From NCBI GenBank assembly GCA_022701275.1, contig CP031740.1, positions 2,181,001-2,245,000 on the forward strand: a stretch of DNA of 64,000 nucleotides, read 5' to 3'. Under the pieces are notes generated by a model. That model was not told the origin of the DNA and did not search any database. It saw nothing but the letters and a program-made list of their open reading frames with translations. Positions 17,847 through 27,056 of this stretch are shown piece after piece. The number at the start of each line of letters is the position of its first letter. The stretch's first letter is position 1. The stretch comes from Microcoleus vaginatus PCC 9802. GTDB taxonomy: Bacteria > Cyanobacteriota > Cyanobacteriia > Cyanobacteriales > Microcoleaceae. The translations under genes were made by a program, and so were the position numbers.

Positions 17847-18671
17847 TCACATATCCTGATCGAGCCGATCGACCAATTGGCGAATTCTAGCAGCATCAGG
17901 AGCATTCGGAGCATTTCTCAGGTATAGTTCCAAATCGTGGCGCGCTTCCACGAAGCGTCCCAGTTGATAATAGAGAATTCCCCGATCGCGCCGTTCCCCC
18001 AGCGCATCGGGAAACAGCAGCAAAATCCGTTCGATCGCCAAGAGTACCTTCACAGCATCTCCCTGTTGCAAGTAAATCGCCTTCAGATTTCCCAGCATTC
18101 GCCCCAAAAAATGTCGGCGACTTACCGGAGCTAGAAAAGTCGGCTGTAACTCCATAGGTTGACCATAAATTTGAGAAAGTCTGGCTTGACAATCTTCAGG
18201 AAACAAGATTTCGCCGCCGTTAAACGCATCAACAAAGATACCAGCATCTTCAAAATCCGGTCTAATTAAAAAATGTCCTGGCATCCCAATTCCCACCATC
18301 GGAAAATCAATGCGCTGAGCAACCTCCAAATAAACCAAAGATAAAGATATCGGAATGCCAGTACGCCGATCGAGCACTTCATTCAAAAAGCTATTGCGGG
18401 GGTCGTAATAATCAACATCATTGCCCGCAAACTGCAACTCCCCGTATAAATAGGCGTTAATAGTTTGAATAATCCGCAGCGGATAATTCTGTGCCGGCAG
18501 GCGTGAGCGCACTTCATCTGCGATCGTGTCCAGAGCATTGAGATACTCCTCTGGCTCAAAATTTGGGTATTCTTCCAAAGCCATATAAAGAGCAGCTTTC
18601 GCCAGGTCGATCGAGCCATCAGGCTGATTTATTTCTCGATAAAAAAGTTGTCGGGCGAGCGGAAAATCCAT
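17847..18671 (-). CDS. SirB1-family protein (transglutaminase-like fold plus TPR-like tail)
   Basis: A 274-residue cytoplasmic protein. The SirB1 core spans ~30-180: YLNALDTIADEVRSRLP, YYDPRNSFLNEVLDRRTGIP, ISLSLVYLEVAQR and GMPGHFLIRPDF. The helical tail (AIYLQQGDAVKVLLAIERIL, then RDRGILYYQLGRFVEARHDL) looks like one or two TPR units. The family is widespread and named after a gene beside bacterial sirB, but its biochemical activity is not established. It lies near mutL in the same direction, separated by a ~320-bp spacer with a strong hairpin. Confidence 0.82.
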   Translation of the reverse strand: MDFPLARQLFYREINQPDGSIDLAKAALYMALEEYPNFEPEEYLNALDTIADEVRSRLPAQNYPLRIIQTINAYLYGELQFAGNDVDYYDPRNSFLNEVLDRRTGIPISLSLVYLEVAQRIDFPMVGIGMPGHFLIRPDFEDAGIFVDAFNGGEILFPEDCQARLSQIYGQPMELQPTFLAPVSRRHFLGRMLGNLKAIYLQQGDAVKVLLAIERILLLFPDALGERRDRGILYYQLGRFVEARHDLELYLRNAPNAPDAARIRQLVDRLDQDM

Positions 18672-18994
18672 ATTTATTATTGATTTATTTTTAATTTACT
18701 TTTTCTACCAACATCAGGAACAGGCATCTTGCCTGTTCCACAACAAAGATTATTCTAGGAAACAGGCATTTTTTGTAGTATAATTAACCTTTTTTAGTGT
18801 AAAACAGGTACTTCTTATGGTGAAACAGCAATCTGGTCTGTTGCCCAAAAGAGATTAAAAACAGTGAATTATTTAAATTTTAATATATTATAAGTTTTTT
18901 CATCGAAATCAGCCACTCTTTTTAATAAAGCTTCACGATTTTTTTTAAAATCGAGCCAGATTGATGTGAACGCCCTCGGATGTTAAATCAACTT
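18672..18994. other. AT-rich spacer with a dispersed hairpin
   Basis: No gene seen. It contains the GGAACAGGCA hairpin listed separately and a partial second copy (GAAACAGGCA near 18758). Confidence 0.5.
18717..18739. repeat. Dispersed palindrome GGAACAGGCA-TCT-TGCCTGTTCC
   Basis: A perfect 10-bp inverted repeat with a 3-base loop between mutL and the SirB1 gene. No T run follows on either strand, so it is more like a mobile palindrome than a terminator. Confidence 0.7.
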
Positions 18995-20872
18995 TCAAAT
19001 CCCGTGACTTTTACCAATCACCCAACTGCGGCGAAAAATCTGAGCCAGAGTCGATTCTTCCAAAGCAAAATAGATAGGGCGGCCGTGAGGACAAGTGCGC
19101 GGATTGCGAGTTTGCTGCCATTCATCCAACAAATTTTGCATTTGGGAAAGACTCAAAGGAGTACCGTTTCGCATAGCACTACGGCAAGCAGTCGCAACTT
19201 GAGCCGCTTGTAAATCTGCGACTTTACTGAGTTCAAAAAGCGCATCCCCACAGTCATCTCGCTCGGCTAATAATTCGGGAACTTCGCGGGCAGCCCATAG
19301 CTGTTCGCCAAAACTTTCTACTTCCAAACCCAAGCGAGATAAATTCTCAATTTGCAGCGCCGATAATTGACTGAGAATCACTGGTTTTTCTAGAGATTTT
19401 AGCTGCCAAGCCGCGCACAATTGCTCGTATAAAACGCGCTCGTGAGCGATATGTTGTTCCACCAACCACATTCCGCTGGAATGTTCGGCAACAATGTAAG
19501 TATTGTGGACTTGAGCGATCGCCCTCAATTCCATCAATCCTATTTTATTAGCTTTTTCCTGTTCGCCACCTTCATCATTCTGCCTAGCCGAAATCCCGAC
19601 ACTGTAAGCACTTTTTTGTTCCGATGCCTTCAGCAATTTTCCCACTCGATCGGGAATTGGGGCAGGCGGCAAAACTTCATCGTTCAAATGCAAAGCACGA
19701 GCAATTGCTGCGCTAATTTGTGCTTGCCAAAAACTCGGATCATGCAGATAAATTTCAACCTTAGCCGGGTGGCGGTTCCAGTCAATTTCCGAAGGGGAGA
19801 TTTGCAGGTGGACAAAACACACGGGATAGCGATCGCGCGGACAAGTGCGGGCAAAGGCGCTGAGAATAGTTTGCTCTAATTCTGGCGATCGCACAACTCG
19901 CCGATTTACCCCAACTTTCACCCAATCCGGCCGCCTGCGGTGACACCGATCGGGCAAACCAATTACTAACTCCAAACGCTGGGAATTTGGCATTTGGAAA
20001 TGGGAGCTGGCAAGTGGTAATTGGTAATTAGGCTTAACTGTAGCGCCAACAAGTTGAGTTTCTATCAATAAATTTGCTGCTTTCTGATTTTGAGGACTCG
20101 CCGGCAAATCTAACTTTAAATACTGCAAATCGCTCGATCGCACACCGCGCACGAATTGAGGTAAAAGTTGTTCCGCTGTGCTACCAGGAGTTACGTGCAA
20201 ACAAGGCGTATTTCCTTGACGCAACTGCCAATTAACGTGCGGGTGACAAATAGCAATTTGCTGAAGGGTTAATTGGATCGATCGCATTTGCTGTGCCGCC
20301 GACAAAAAACTGCGGCGCACAGGCCAATTGCCAAACAAATTATCAACAGTCACCACCGTACCCGGAGCGATCGCCGCTGTTTCCACCTCCACAGCAACGC
20401 CCGCGTTATTGTAAACCACCCGCCAGCCCGATCGAGCATTTTCAACTCCCCCCTTGTTAAAGGAAGATTTGGCGGGGGTTTGCGCCGACTCTCGATTTTC
20501 CGCAAAATCCCCCAATCCCAAATCATTCGATCGGCTCAAAACCTCCAAACAGCCCAACTGAGCTAAACTGTGCAAAGCTTCCCCACGAAATCCCAAAGTA
20601 TCAATTTTGTAAAGGTCTGCTTCAGTGGTAATTTTGCTCGTACTGTGAGGCGAAGCCGCCTGTCGCAAATTTTCCAGATCCATTCCCGTACCATTATCTG
20701 CAACTTGCACCCGCCACTGTTCCGGCCAGACAGAAACAACGATGCGAGTTGCGCCAGCATCCAGAGAATTTTCAACTAATTCTCGTACCGCAGCGGCGAT
20801 CGAGTCAATCACTTCGCCTGCGGCAATTAAATTGATAACTTCTGTGGGTAAGGTTTGAATAGTAACTGGCAT
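18995..20872 (-). CDS. mutL: DNA mismatch repair protein MutL
   Basis: A 625-residue GHKL ATPase that links mismatch recognition to strand removal. The N-terminal ATPase motifs are intact: IAAGEVIDSIAAAVRELVEN, DNGTGMDLENL, STSKI and GFRGEALHSLAQL. The C-terminal dimerisation domain runs from LRAIAQVHNTYIVAEHSSGM to CPHGRPIYF. Two stretches do not belong to the family and coincide with dispersed repeats read in frame: residues ~117-146 (AQTPAKSSFNKGGVENA) and ~280-297 (NYQLPLASSHFQMPNSQ). Both are in loops and keep the frame, so the protein is probably functional. Confidence 0.93.
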   Translation of the reverse strand: MPVTIQTLPTEVINLIAAGEVIDSIAAAVRELVENSLDAGATRIVVSVWPEQWRVQVADNGTGMDLENLRQAASPHSTSKITTEADLYKIDTLGFRGEALHSLAQLGCLEVLSRSNDLGLGDFAENRESAQTPAKSSFNKGGVENARSGWRVVYNNAGVAVEVETAAIAPGTVVTVDNLFGNWPVRRSFLSAAQQMRSIQLTLQQIAICHPHVNWQLRQGNTPCLHVTPGSTAEQLLPQFVRGVRSSDLQYLKLDLPASPQNQKAANLLIETQLVGATVKPNYQLPLASSHFQMPNSQRLELVIGLPDRCHRRRPDWVKVGVNRRVVRSPELEQTILSAFARTCPRDRYPVCFVHLQISPSEIDWNRHPAKVEIYLHDPSFWQAQISAAIARALHLNDEVLPPAPIPDRVGKLLKASEQKSAYSVGISARQNDEGGEQEKANKIGLMELRAIAQVHNTYIVAEHSSGMWLVEQHIAHERVLYEQLCAAWQLKSLEKPVILSQLSALQIENLSRLGLEVESFGEQLWAAREVPELLAERDDCGDALFELSKVADLQAAQVATACRSAMRNGTPLSLSQMQNLLDEWQQTRNPRTCPHGRPIYFALEESTLAQIFRRSWVIGKSHGI

Positions 20873-21069
20873 CAGATTTTTAGCGCTTCGTTAATTCAAT
20901 TCTACTTGATTCTGCAAATCGCTACACAGTATTAGGAATTAGGCTCTTAAACTCGGTTTCTCATAAAAATATTGTTTAATAACAAGATATCTACTCATCA
21001 ACCAAGTCTCTAACGCTTAGTGAGAAAGTCCTAAGTATATATCTTCTTACCTACTTAAACTCGATCGGC

Positions 21070-22164
21070 TTAAGCCCTGATTTTCGGCAAGCGGATGTAA
21101 AAAGTGGTTCCTTTTTCCTCCTCCGACTCATAAGTAATTTTCCCTTTGTGAGCCTCAACGATTGACTTAACAATCGCCGTTCCCAACCCGGTACCAGTCC
21201 GCTTTCCATAAGTCACAAACGGTTCAAATAACTTTTCTTTAATTGTCGGCGGAATGCCAGGGCCGTTATCGTAAATGCTAATTTCTGCCCACTCCTCACT
21301 TTGTGTCACAATAATCTCTACTCGCCCCCCTCTTCCGCCAAAAGCCTCAACAGCATTCCCAACTAAATTTTGTAAAACGCGCAAAATTTTATTTTCATCC
21401 GCTTCCACTATTACTTCTGTCACCCGTACTACCAAATTTACTTTGACTGCTTCACAATAAACTCTGTTCAATTTTTCAAACTGTTGCAACGTCTGAATTA
21501 GATTAACGGGTTTTTTATGTAAGACAGAATGACCGCGCGAAAATTCTAACACTTCTTCAGCCATCCCCAACATTCGCTGAACCTGCAATTGAATAAGTTC
21601 ACACCACTCCTGACTTTCCTCATCTTCGTGCATTTCTTTGAGCATTTCAGTGGAGAGTTTAATTCCCGTAACAGGGCTTTTGAAATCGTGAATAATTGTA
21701 CTCACCATTTCTCCTACCAATACCATTTTTTGTTTGTGTACCAACTGGCTAACATAGTGATCCGTGGTTTCTCGTAAATTTTTAGTAATAAAACTAAACA
21801 TTTGCAGCACCGAACTGCCTTTAGCAAACTGGAGAGTTGCTATTAGTTCTTCACGGGCTATTTTGGCCAAAGTCGAGCCTGCAACTGCCACAGCTCTAGC
21901 ACTGCGAGGTTCTCCGTCTAAAACTCCGAGTTCGCCAAAATAATCGTCTGGCTTAGCCACAGCAACAGTTTGATATTTATGATTTTCAAGACGCTTGCTA
22001 AACTCGACTTTACCTTCTAAAACTAGATATAAAAAATCCGCTGTTTCTCCTTCTTCAAAAACCAGCGTTTCCTGAGCAAAACTCTCCAAAACAGCTATTT
22101 GGTAAAGGTGAGCAGCTTGCTCGGGTTCAAAATAAGACATAAATCGATGAGAGGCCAGATCCAT
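21070..22164 (-). CDS. Histidine kinase with N-terminal cyclic-nucleotide-binding domain
   Basis: A ~364-residue sensor kinase. Residues ~20-115 are a cNMP-binding fold: LVFEEGETADFLYLVLEGKV, then PDDYFGELGVLDGEPRSARA, the phosphate-binding cassette with Glu and Arg. HisKA follows, with the phospho-acceptor in IIHDFKSPVTGIK (~158), then an ATPase domain with N box NLVGNAVEAFGGRG, DNGPGIPPTIKEKLFEPF and GTGLGTAIVKSIVEAHKG. There is no membrane segment, so it is cytosolic. The start is uncertain: MDLASHRF (22164) is chosen, while ATG 22224 or a TTG at 22245 would add 20-27 residues. It may respond to cAMP; a CyaB-like cyclase lies at 56564, but a link is inference. Confidence 0.82.
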   Translation of the reverse strand: MDLASHRFMSYFEPEQAAHLYQIAVLESFAQETLVFEEGETADFLYLVLEGKVEFSKRLENHKYQTVAVAKPDDYFGELGVLDGEPRSARAVAVAGSTLAKIAREELIATLQFAKGSSVLQMFSFITKNLRETTDHYVSQLVHKQKMVLVGEMVSTIIHDFKSPVTGIKLSTEMLKEMHEDEESQEWCELIQLQVQRMLGMAEEVLEFSRGHSVLHKKPVNLIQTLQQFEKLNRVYCEAVKVNLVVRVTEVIVEADENKILRVLQNLVGNAVEAFGGRGGRVEIIVTQSEEWAEISIYDNGPGIPPTIKEKLFEPFVTYGKRTGTGLGTAIVKSIVEAHKGKITYESEEEKGTTFYIRLPKIRA

Positions 22165-22500
22165 GTGAAAATACCTGAGGCTTAATTTAAACAGTTTCTT
22201 TTTTCTCTTTTCGCCGATCACCATCGGTGCGTTAATAAAATACAATACTGCTTTAATCTGCCTCTGTTTTCGAGCCTCCTCGGCTTTGACGCAAGAATCA
22301 GCGTCGGGATGCAGAGCCAGACTAGGATAGCAGCACCAGCAATCTCACCAAAATTCTCAGTTAATTGACTAAAATACATAAGTATTGTACTATTTTTGAG
22401 ATTTAAATTGGATGTCCGGGGGGTTCTCCGGCCACCTCAGAAGATTTTAACTGTAGAGAGATCGTGTAATTTAAATGTCGATCGACCGAGTTTACAAAAA

Positions 22501-23757
22501 TTAACGCTCGCCTGATAAAACGATCGCAGCATTCTGCCCGCCAAAGCCAAAACTTAAACAAACCGCATTTCTGACAATAGCCGATCGCGCACAGCGAACA
22601 AAATCTAATTCAAACCCCGGTTTTGTCATTCCAACGCAAGGCGGCAACATCTGATATTTAATGCTCATCAAACAAAAAGCCGCGCCCAAAGCTCCCGAAG
22701 CTCCCAAAGTATGACCCGTAGCCCCCTTAGTCGAACTAACAGCAACTCCTGGGTGAAATAACTTCTCAATTAACAGTGCTTCGTGTCGGTCATTTAACTC
22801 AGTTGCAGTACCGTGAGCGTGAATAAAATCTATATCAATCGCCGCTAAATTGCTGCGTTTCAAACATTGATTTACCGCCGCGATCGCACTTTCCCCCCCC
22901 AGCTCCGGTGAGTTAGCATGGCAAGCATCATTTGTCAAGCCCAAACCGGAAATTCGACCGTAAATTTTAGCACCACGACGCCTTGCTAACTCGGCAGATT
23001 CTAATACAAATAAAGCCCCGCCTTCACCGAGAACAAAGCCTTCCCGATTTTCATCAAAGGGATAGCAGCCATTGTTTGCCAAAGCACCCATCCGGCTAAA
23101 TCCAGCGAGAGTCAGCGGTGTGATAGGCGCTTCGACAGCACCTGCGATCGCCCGCTGACACTCACCGGTGCGGATTAAATCAACAGCGCGGGCGATCGAC
23201 CAAATACCCGTGGCACAAGCAGCCATCGGCGCCAGTACCGGCCCCATCGAGCCAATTGCCCTCGCCGCCGCGATCGCCCCCATGTGAGGCAAAAAATTCA
23301 CAAATTGAGAATTGGGCATTGGGCATTGGGCATTGGGCATTGGGCATTGCGAATCGGTAATTGAGAATTCTCTATCCTCTTCCTTCTTCCCTCTTGCCTC
23401 TTCCCTCTTGCCTCTTCCCTCTTGCCTCTTCCTTCTTCCCTCTTCCTTCTTCCCTCTTCCTTCGCTTGCCAACAGTTCCAAATTTGCCTGGAAGCCTCGG
23501 CTAGAACCGATAACAATCCCGCAATCGGGCAAAGGCAAAGTCAAATTAGCATCTTGCACAGCATCTATTAACACCTGCCGAATTAAACTTATTAAATCGA
23601 CAGGTTTTGTGTTAATTAAAGCCAAAGGTCGCCGTTCAAGTTCTATAAAAGGCTGATGTTGCCGAATTCCTGATTCCCCAGACAACAATCTTTTCCAGCT
23701 ACAATCCAGACTGCCTAAAGCAGAAACCAGGCCAATTCCCGTAACAACAACATCCAC
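22501..23757 (-). CDS. Beta-ketoacyl-ACP synthase (FabF/KAS II-like) with in-frame repeat insert
   Basis: A 418-residue thiolase-fold condensing enzyme. The start is GTG 23757 (MDVVVTGIGLVSALGS). The catalytic triad is visible: Cys in MAACATGIWS, His in IHAHGTATELND and His in KGATGHTLGASGALG. SFGFGGQNAAIVLSG closes the fold. Residues ~98-151 are foreign: a charged run of Glu/Gly/Lys/Arg followed by repeated CPMPNAQ, encoded by tandem repeats at 23305-23465. Without them the protein would be about 365 residues. This is not the main fatty-acid fabF by context, since no acpP or fab cluster is adjacent. It may act in a secondary lipid or polyketide-type step. Confidence 0.85.
   Translation of the reverse strand: MDVVVTGIGLVSALGSLDCSWKRLLSGESGIRQHQPFIELERRPLALINTKPVDLISLIRQVLIDAVQDANLTLPLPDCGIVIGSSRGFQANLELLASEGRGKKEEGRRKRQEGRGKREEARGKKEEDREFSITDSQCPMPNAQCPMPNSQFVNFLPHMGAIAAARAIGSMGPVLAPMAACATGIWSIARAVDLIRTGECQRAIAGAVEAPITPLTLAGFSRMGALANNGCYPFDENREGFVLGEGGALFVLESAELARRRGAKIYGRISGLGLTNDACHANSPELGGESAIAAVNQCLKRSNLAAIDIDFIHAHGTATELNDRHEALLIEKLFHPGVAVSSTKGATGHTLGASGALGAAFCLMSIKYQMLPPCVGMTKPGFELDFVRCARSAIVRNAVCLSFGFGGQNAAIVLSGER
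23305..23465. repeat. Two low-complexity tandem repeat tracts inside the ketoacyl synthase gene
   Basis: On the plus strand, about five units of ATTGGGC (23311-23347) are followed by about 85 bases of pyrimidine-rich CTCTTGCCTCTTCC / CTTCCTTCTTCC units (23376-23462). Both keep the reading frame of the minus-strand gene. Confidence 0.88.
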
Positions 23758-23780
23758 ATCTGCCCTCAGATTCCCAAATT

Positions 23781-23812
23781 TTTAGTCATTAGTCATTAGT
23801 CATTAGTTATTT
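23781..23812. repeat. Heptanucleotide tandem repeat (TTAGTCA)n
   Basis: Three to four units of TTAGTCA in the spacer after the cyclophilin gene. A second tract, GACTACT, sits near 23951-23972. Confidence 0.65.
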
Positions 23813-23968
23813 ATTATTGGAACTAATTATTAACTACTAACCAATGACCAACGACTGATATCGTTTCCCGTTGCATCGGAATAATAAAATCGAGTCAACC
23901 GTCAACAGCCAACAATCATCTCGATCGTGCAACCAGAATTGATATGACGAGTGACGACTGACTACTGA

Positions 23969-24766
23969 CTACTGAACAGGCTTAAAATTTTCCAAACCCT
24001 GAGTAACAGTAGCCCTCTCAATGCGATCGCCCGCTTCAATCTTATCAATCACATCCATACCTTGCTTGACGTACCCAAAAACCGCATAGCTACCGTCCAA
24101 AAACGGTACATCCGTCAAAGTAAAGTAAAACTGAGAAGAAGCCGAATCAGGACTCTGCGATCGAGCCATAGCAACAGCGCCGCGACTGTGCACCAACACG
24201 GGTTTCTCCTTAACCCTAGCTTCTTCTAGCGTTTGGCTGTAAGTAGGGTTTGCAGCACCTTTAGCTTTAATTTCCAGAGGAATCCTGCGTTCTGCAGAAG
24301 TTTTCGGGTCAATAAAACCGCCAGTTCCCAGTCGCGCTGTAGGGAATTTAGGGTCTTTACCCTGGGGATCGCCGCCCTGAACTACAAAAGGCTGAGGTTC
24401 CCGCACGACTCGGTGAAATACCAGTCCGTCGTAGACTCCTTTCTGAACCAAATCGACAAAATTGCCCGCAGTAATTGGCGCATTTGTGCCGTCGAGTTCG
24501 ATCGTAATTGGAGCACCTTTAACCGTCATAACCACCGTTGCTTTTCCTTGCAATCGTGGCAAATTGCTAAATTGCGAACTCGCCGCTACAGCAGCAGGAG
24601 AAGGAGACGGAGACAAAGAAATATTTTCACCCGACGCCGGATTCGATGTCGGAGTCGAGTTGGCCACAGGGGAACTACCACATCCTCCGACAAACAACGC
24701 GCCAATTATTAAAAGTGAGAACAACCACCGCTGAATTTTGATTTGCATTTGCATTTGTATTTTCAC
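23969..24766 (-). CDS. Cyclophilin-type peptidyl-prolyl isomerase, lipoprotein
   Basis: A 265-residue protein. The N-terminus is a lipoprotein signal: hydrophobic [16 protein letters not shown] with the lipobox Cys at ~29. A Ser/Pro-rich linker precedes the cyclophilin domain, which starts at [20 protein letters not shown] and has [31 protein letters not shown] and [20 protein letters not shown], with catalytic Arg in FHRV and Phe/Gln in FVVQGG. Such lipoproteins assist protein folding outside the plasma membrane. The first codon could be GTG 24766 or one of the ATGs just after it. Confidence 0.9.
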   Translation of the reverse strand: MKIQMQMQIKIQRWLFSLLIIGALFVGGCGSSPVANSTPTSNPASGENISLSPSPSPAAVAASSQFSNLPRLQGKATVVMTVKGAPITIELDGTNAPITAGNFVDLVQKGVYDGLVFHRVVREPQPFVVQGGDPQGKDPKFPTARLGTGGFIDPKTSAERRIPLEIKAKGAANPTYSQTLEEARVKEKPVLVHSRGAVAMARSQSPDSASSQFYFTLTDVPFLDGSYAVFGYVKQGMDVIDKIEAGDRIERATVTQGLENFKPVQ

Positions 24767-25035
24767 TTTGAGTCAATTACGGACTTTGCAACTAAAGATT
24801 TTAGTTCAATAGTCCGGACTGTTTTTAGTTCGTAGTCTGAAACCCGCGATTTTGCTTTGGTAGCGAACTTGCCTTGGAGCCTTGAAACCCTTATTCTACG
24901 GTTGGCAATCAAAAACTGTCGGAAGTATTGTTAATTGATAGATTCAAAAATTGGTAACGGGCTTACTCGCAGATCGCTCTTTTTCACTTACCGGGTAGGT
25001 AAGGTGCGCGGCCCGGCGCACCCTACGAGACATTA

Positions 25036-25070
25036 CCAATCTAAAATCTAAAATCGCAAATCGAAAATCC
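25036..25070. repeat. Heptanucleotide tandem repeat at the ycf4 stop codon
   Basis: Units of AAAATCT/AAAATCG that end directly at the ycf4 stop at 25071. Confidence 0.7.
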
Positions 25071-25637
25071 CTAAAGTCCTTCTAGGGGAACTTGCAAAAA
25101 TCGAGCCAATTCGGCCGCTTGATTTTCCACTTCCGACAAAGCAATCGGCTGTCCGACTCTAGTCAGGGGAAACTGACGGCGGTCTTTGAGCTTAAGATAA
25201 ATACTGCGGCGGGGACTGAGACCTTCTTTAATGTCTACCCGCACAGATTGCACGTCCGATGTCTTGCAAGTAAAATCAAGCTTGCGGTTTTTGCCGGGAA
25301 AACCCCAGCGAAAGATCCGAATGTTGCCAGTTTGTCGATCGAACTCGCTGTAACCGCCACCGACATCCCAGAGAATAGTCAGCCACAGGTAGAGCGCCAA
25401 CAGCACGCCACAGACACCGTAGAAACCCATCGCAATGCCTTGGGGGATGAAAACAAGGTGAGTCGGGTCAGCAAAAGGCAGCAGGTTAACGTGCAAGTAG
25501 CTGGAAATGCCCGACAGCAGGAAACCAGTCCCTCCAATGCTGACCACCGTCGCCCACCAGTAATTGCTGAAGCGGCGGGAGCCCAAAACCGGGTAGCGCA
25601 GGACAGGATCGATCGAGGTCGTTGTTTTTGCAGTCAT
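25071..25637 (-). CDS. ycf4: Photosystem I assembly protein Ycf4
   Basis: A 188-residue thylakoid protein that scaffolds PSI assembly. Two TM helices near the N-terminus are visible (ATVVSIGGTGFLLSGISSYL and FYGVCGVLLALYLWLTILWD), followed by a soluble domain with YSEFDRQTGNIRIFRWGFPG and SVRVDIKEGLSPRR. ATG 25637 (MTAKTTTS) gives the usual length; a TTG eight codons upstream is less likely. It is divergent from psbD across a ~200-bp promoter region, an arrangement that groups photosystem genes. Confidence 0.92.
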   Translation of the reverse strand: MTAKTTTSIDPVLRYPVLGSRRFSNYWWATVVSIGGTGFLLSGISSYLHVNLLPFADPTHLVFIPQGIAMGFYGVCGVLLALYLWLTILWDVGGGYSEFDRQTGNIRIFRWGFPGKNRKLDFTCKTSDVQSVRVDIKEGLSPRRSIYLKLKDRRQFPLTRVGQPIALSEVENQAAELARFLQVPLEGL

Positions 25638-25840
25638 AAAATTAAACAGCCTTAAAGCCAAATCTTAATTCAATTAGTCCACCGAGCGTCACGCTTGGCT
25701 GACGCGATCGCAAGCGACCGATCGGCATTGTGTAACAACTCCTGCTAATTATGTTGAAAAATTCTGAACTTCTAATATATAGTTATGTTAACTTTAATTA
25801 GAAACCTTAGTCTTTTAACAAGCAAAAGGATTTTACCGCA

Positions 25841-26899
25841 ATGACAATCGCAGTCGGACGCGCCCAGACCGAAAGAGGCATCTTTGATGTCCTCGACGAC
25901 TGGCTCAAACGCGATCGCTTCGTCTTCGTAGGCTGGTCTGGCATCCTGCTATTCCCCTGCGCCTACCTAGCCATCGGTGGCTGGTTAACAGGCACCACCT
26001 TCGTCACATCCTGGTACACCCACGGTTTGGCAAGCTCCTACCTCGAAGGAGCCAACTTCCTCACCGTAGCAGTCTCCACCCCAGCCAACAGCCTCGGACA
26101 CTCCCTGCTGTTCCTGTGGGGCCCGGAAGCACAGTGGGACTTTACCCGCTGGTTCCAACTTGGTGGGCTGTGGACATTCGTAGCCCTCCACGGCGCTTTC
26201 GCGCTGATCGGCTTTTGCCTGCGTCAGATTGAAATCGCTCGTTTGGTAGGCATCCGTCCCTACAACGCCCTAGCATTCACCGGCCCCATCGCCGTGTTTG
26301 TTTCGGTGTTCCTGCTTTACCCCTTGGGTCAATCAGGCTGGTTCTTCGCCCCCAGTTTCGGCGTCGCAGCAATTTTCCGCTTTTTGTTATTCCTGCAAGG
26401 CTTCCACAACTGGACGCTCAACCCGTTCCACATGATGGGCGTTGCAGGCATCTTGGGCGGCGCGCTGTTGTGCGCTATCCACGGTGCAACCGTAGAAAAC
26501 ACCTTGTTTGAAGACGGCGAAGGCGCAAACACCTTCCGCGCCTTCAACCCAACTCAGTCAGAAGAAACCTACTCGATGGTTACAGCTAACCGCTTTTGGT
26601 CGCAAATCTTCGGAATTGCCTTCTCCAACAAGCGCTGGTTGCACTTCTTCATGTTGTTCGTACCTGTCACAGGCTTGTGGATGAGCTCCATTGGCATCGT
26701 CGGTTTAGCATTAAACCTGCGCGCCTATGACTTCGTATCACAAGAATTGCGCGCTGCTGAAGATCCTGAGTTTGAAACGTTCTACACTAAGAACATTCTG
26801 CTTAACGAAGGCATTCGTGCCTGGATGGCTCCTACCGACCAACCTCACGAAAACTACATCTTCCCTGAAGAAGTTCTGCCTCGCGGTAACGCACTTTAA
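25841..26899 (+). CDS. psbD: Photosystem II D2 protein
   Basis: The 352-residue PSII reaction-centre subunit that binds QA, the non-haem iron and half of the special pair. The sequence runs from [20 protein letters not shown] through [24 protein letters not shown] helix D to the C-terminus [10 protein letters not shown], full length. Preferred-codon-rich sequence suggests high expression. It is unusual in that its end does not overlap psbC: the last codons lack the GTG that normally starts psbC, and 157 bp separate the stop from psbC. This makes it resemble a stand-alone psbD copy. Confidence 0.97.
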   Translation: MTIAVGRAQTERGIFDVLDDWLKRDRFVFVGWSGILLFPCAYLAIGGWLTGTTFVTSWYTHGLASSYLEGANFLTVAVSTPANSLGHSLLFLWGPEAQWDFTRWFQLGGLWTFVALHGAFALIGFCLRQIEIARLVGIRPYNALAFTGPIAVFVSVFLLYPLGQSGWFFAPSFGVAAIFRFLLFLQGFHNWTLNPFHMMGVAGILGGALLCAIHGATVENTLFEDGEGANTFRAFNPTQSEETYSMVTANRFWSQIFGIAFSNKRWLHFFMLFVPVTGLWMSSIGIVGLALNLRAYDFVSQELRAAEDPEFETFYTKNILLNEGIRAWMAPTDQPHENYIFPEEVLPRGNAL

Positions 26900-27056
26900 A
26901 AAAATCAGGATTTGGATTTCAGATTAATTTAAGTTTTTTAAACTAATATGAAATCCACATCCCTATTCCCTGGCGCAGGTGCGGTACTCCCGTGCCCTAC
27001 TAGGGGAACAAAAAAACCCAAAATCCAAAATCTAAAATCGTTGGAGGTTCTACCGC
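26900..27056. repeat. psbD-psbC spacer with heptad repeat and a relic psbD 3' end
   Basis: It contains (AAAATCC/T) units at 27018-27039, then from 27045 a second copy of the last nine psbD codons, read as [13 protein letters not shown] (27045-27074). It differs from the functional psbD end only at third codon positions. The psbC GTG start lies inside this relic. Confidence 0.85.

Noticed and set aside
23305..23465. Possible CRISPR-like array
   Set aside because: The units are 7-14 bases with no unique spacers and they stay in frame within a gene, so this is simple tandem repeat DNA.
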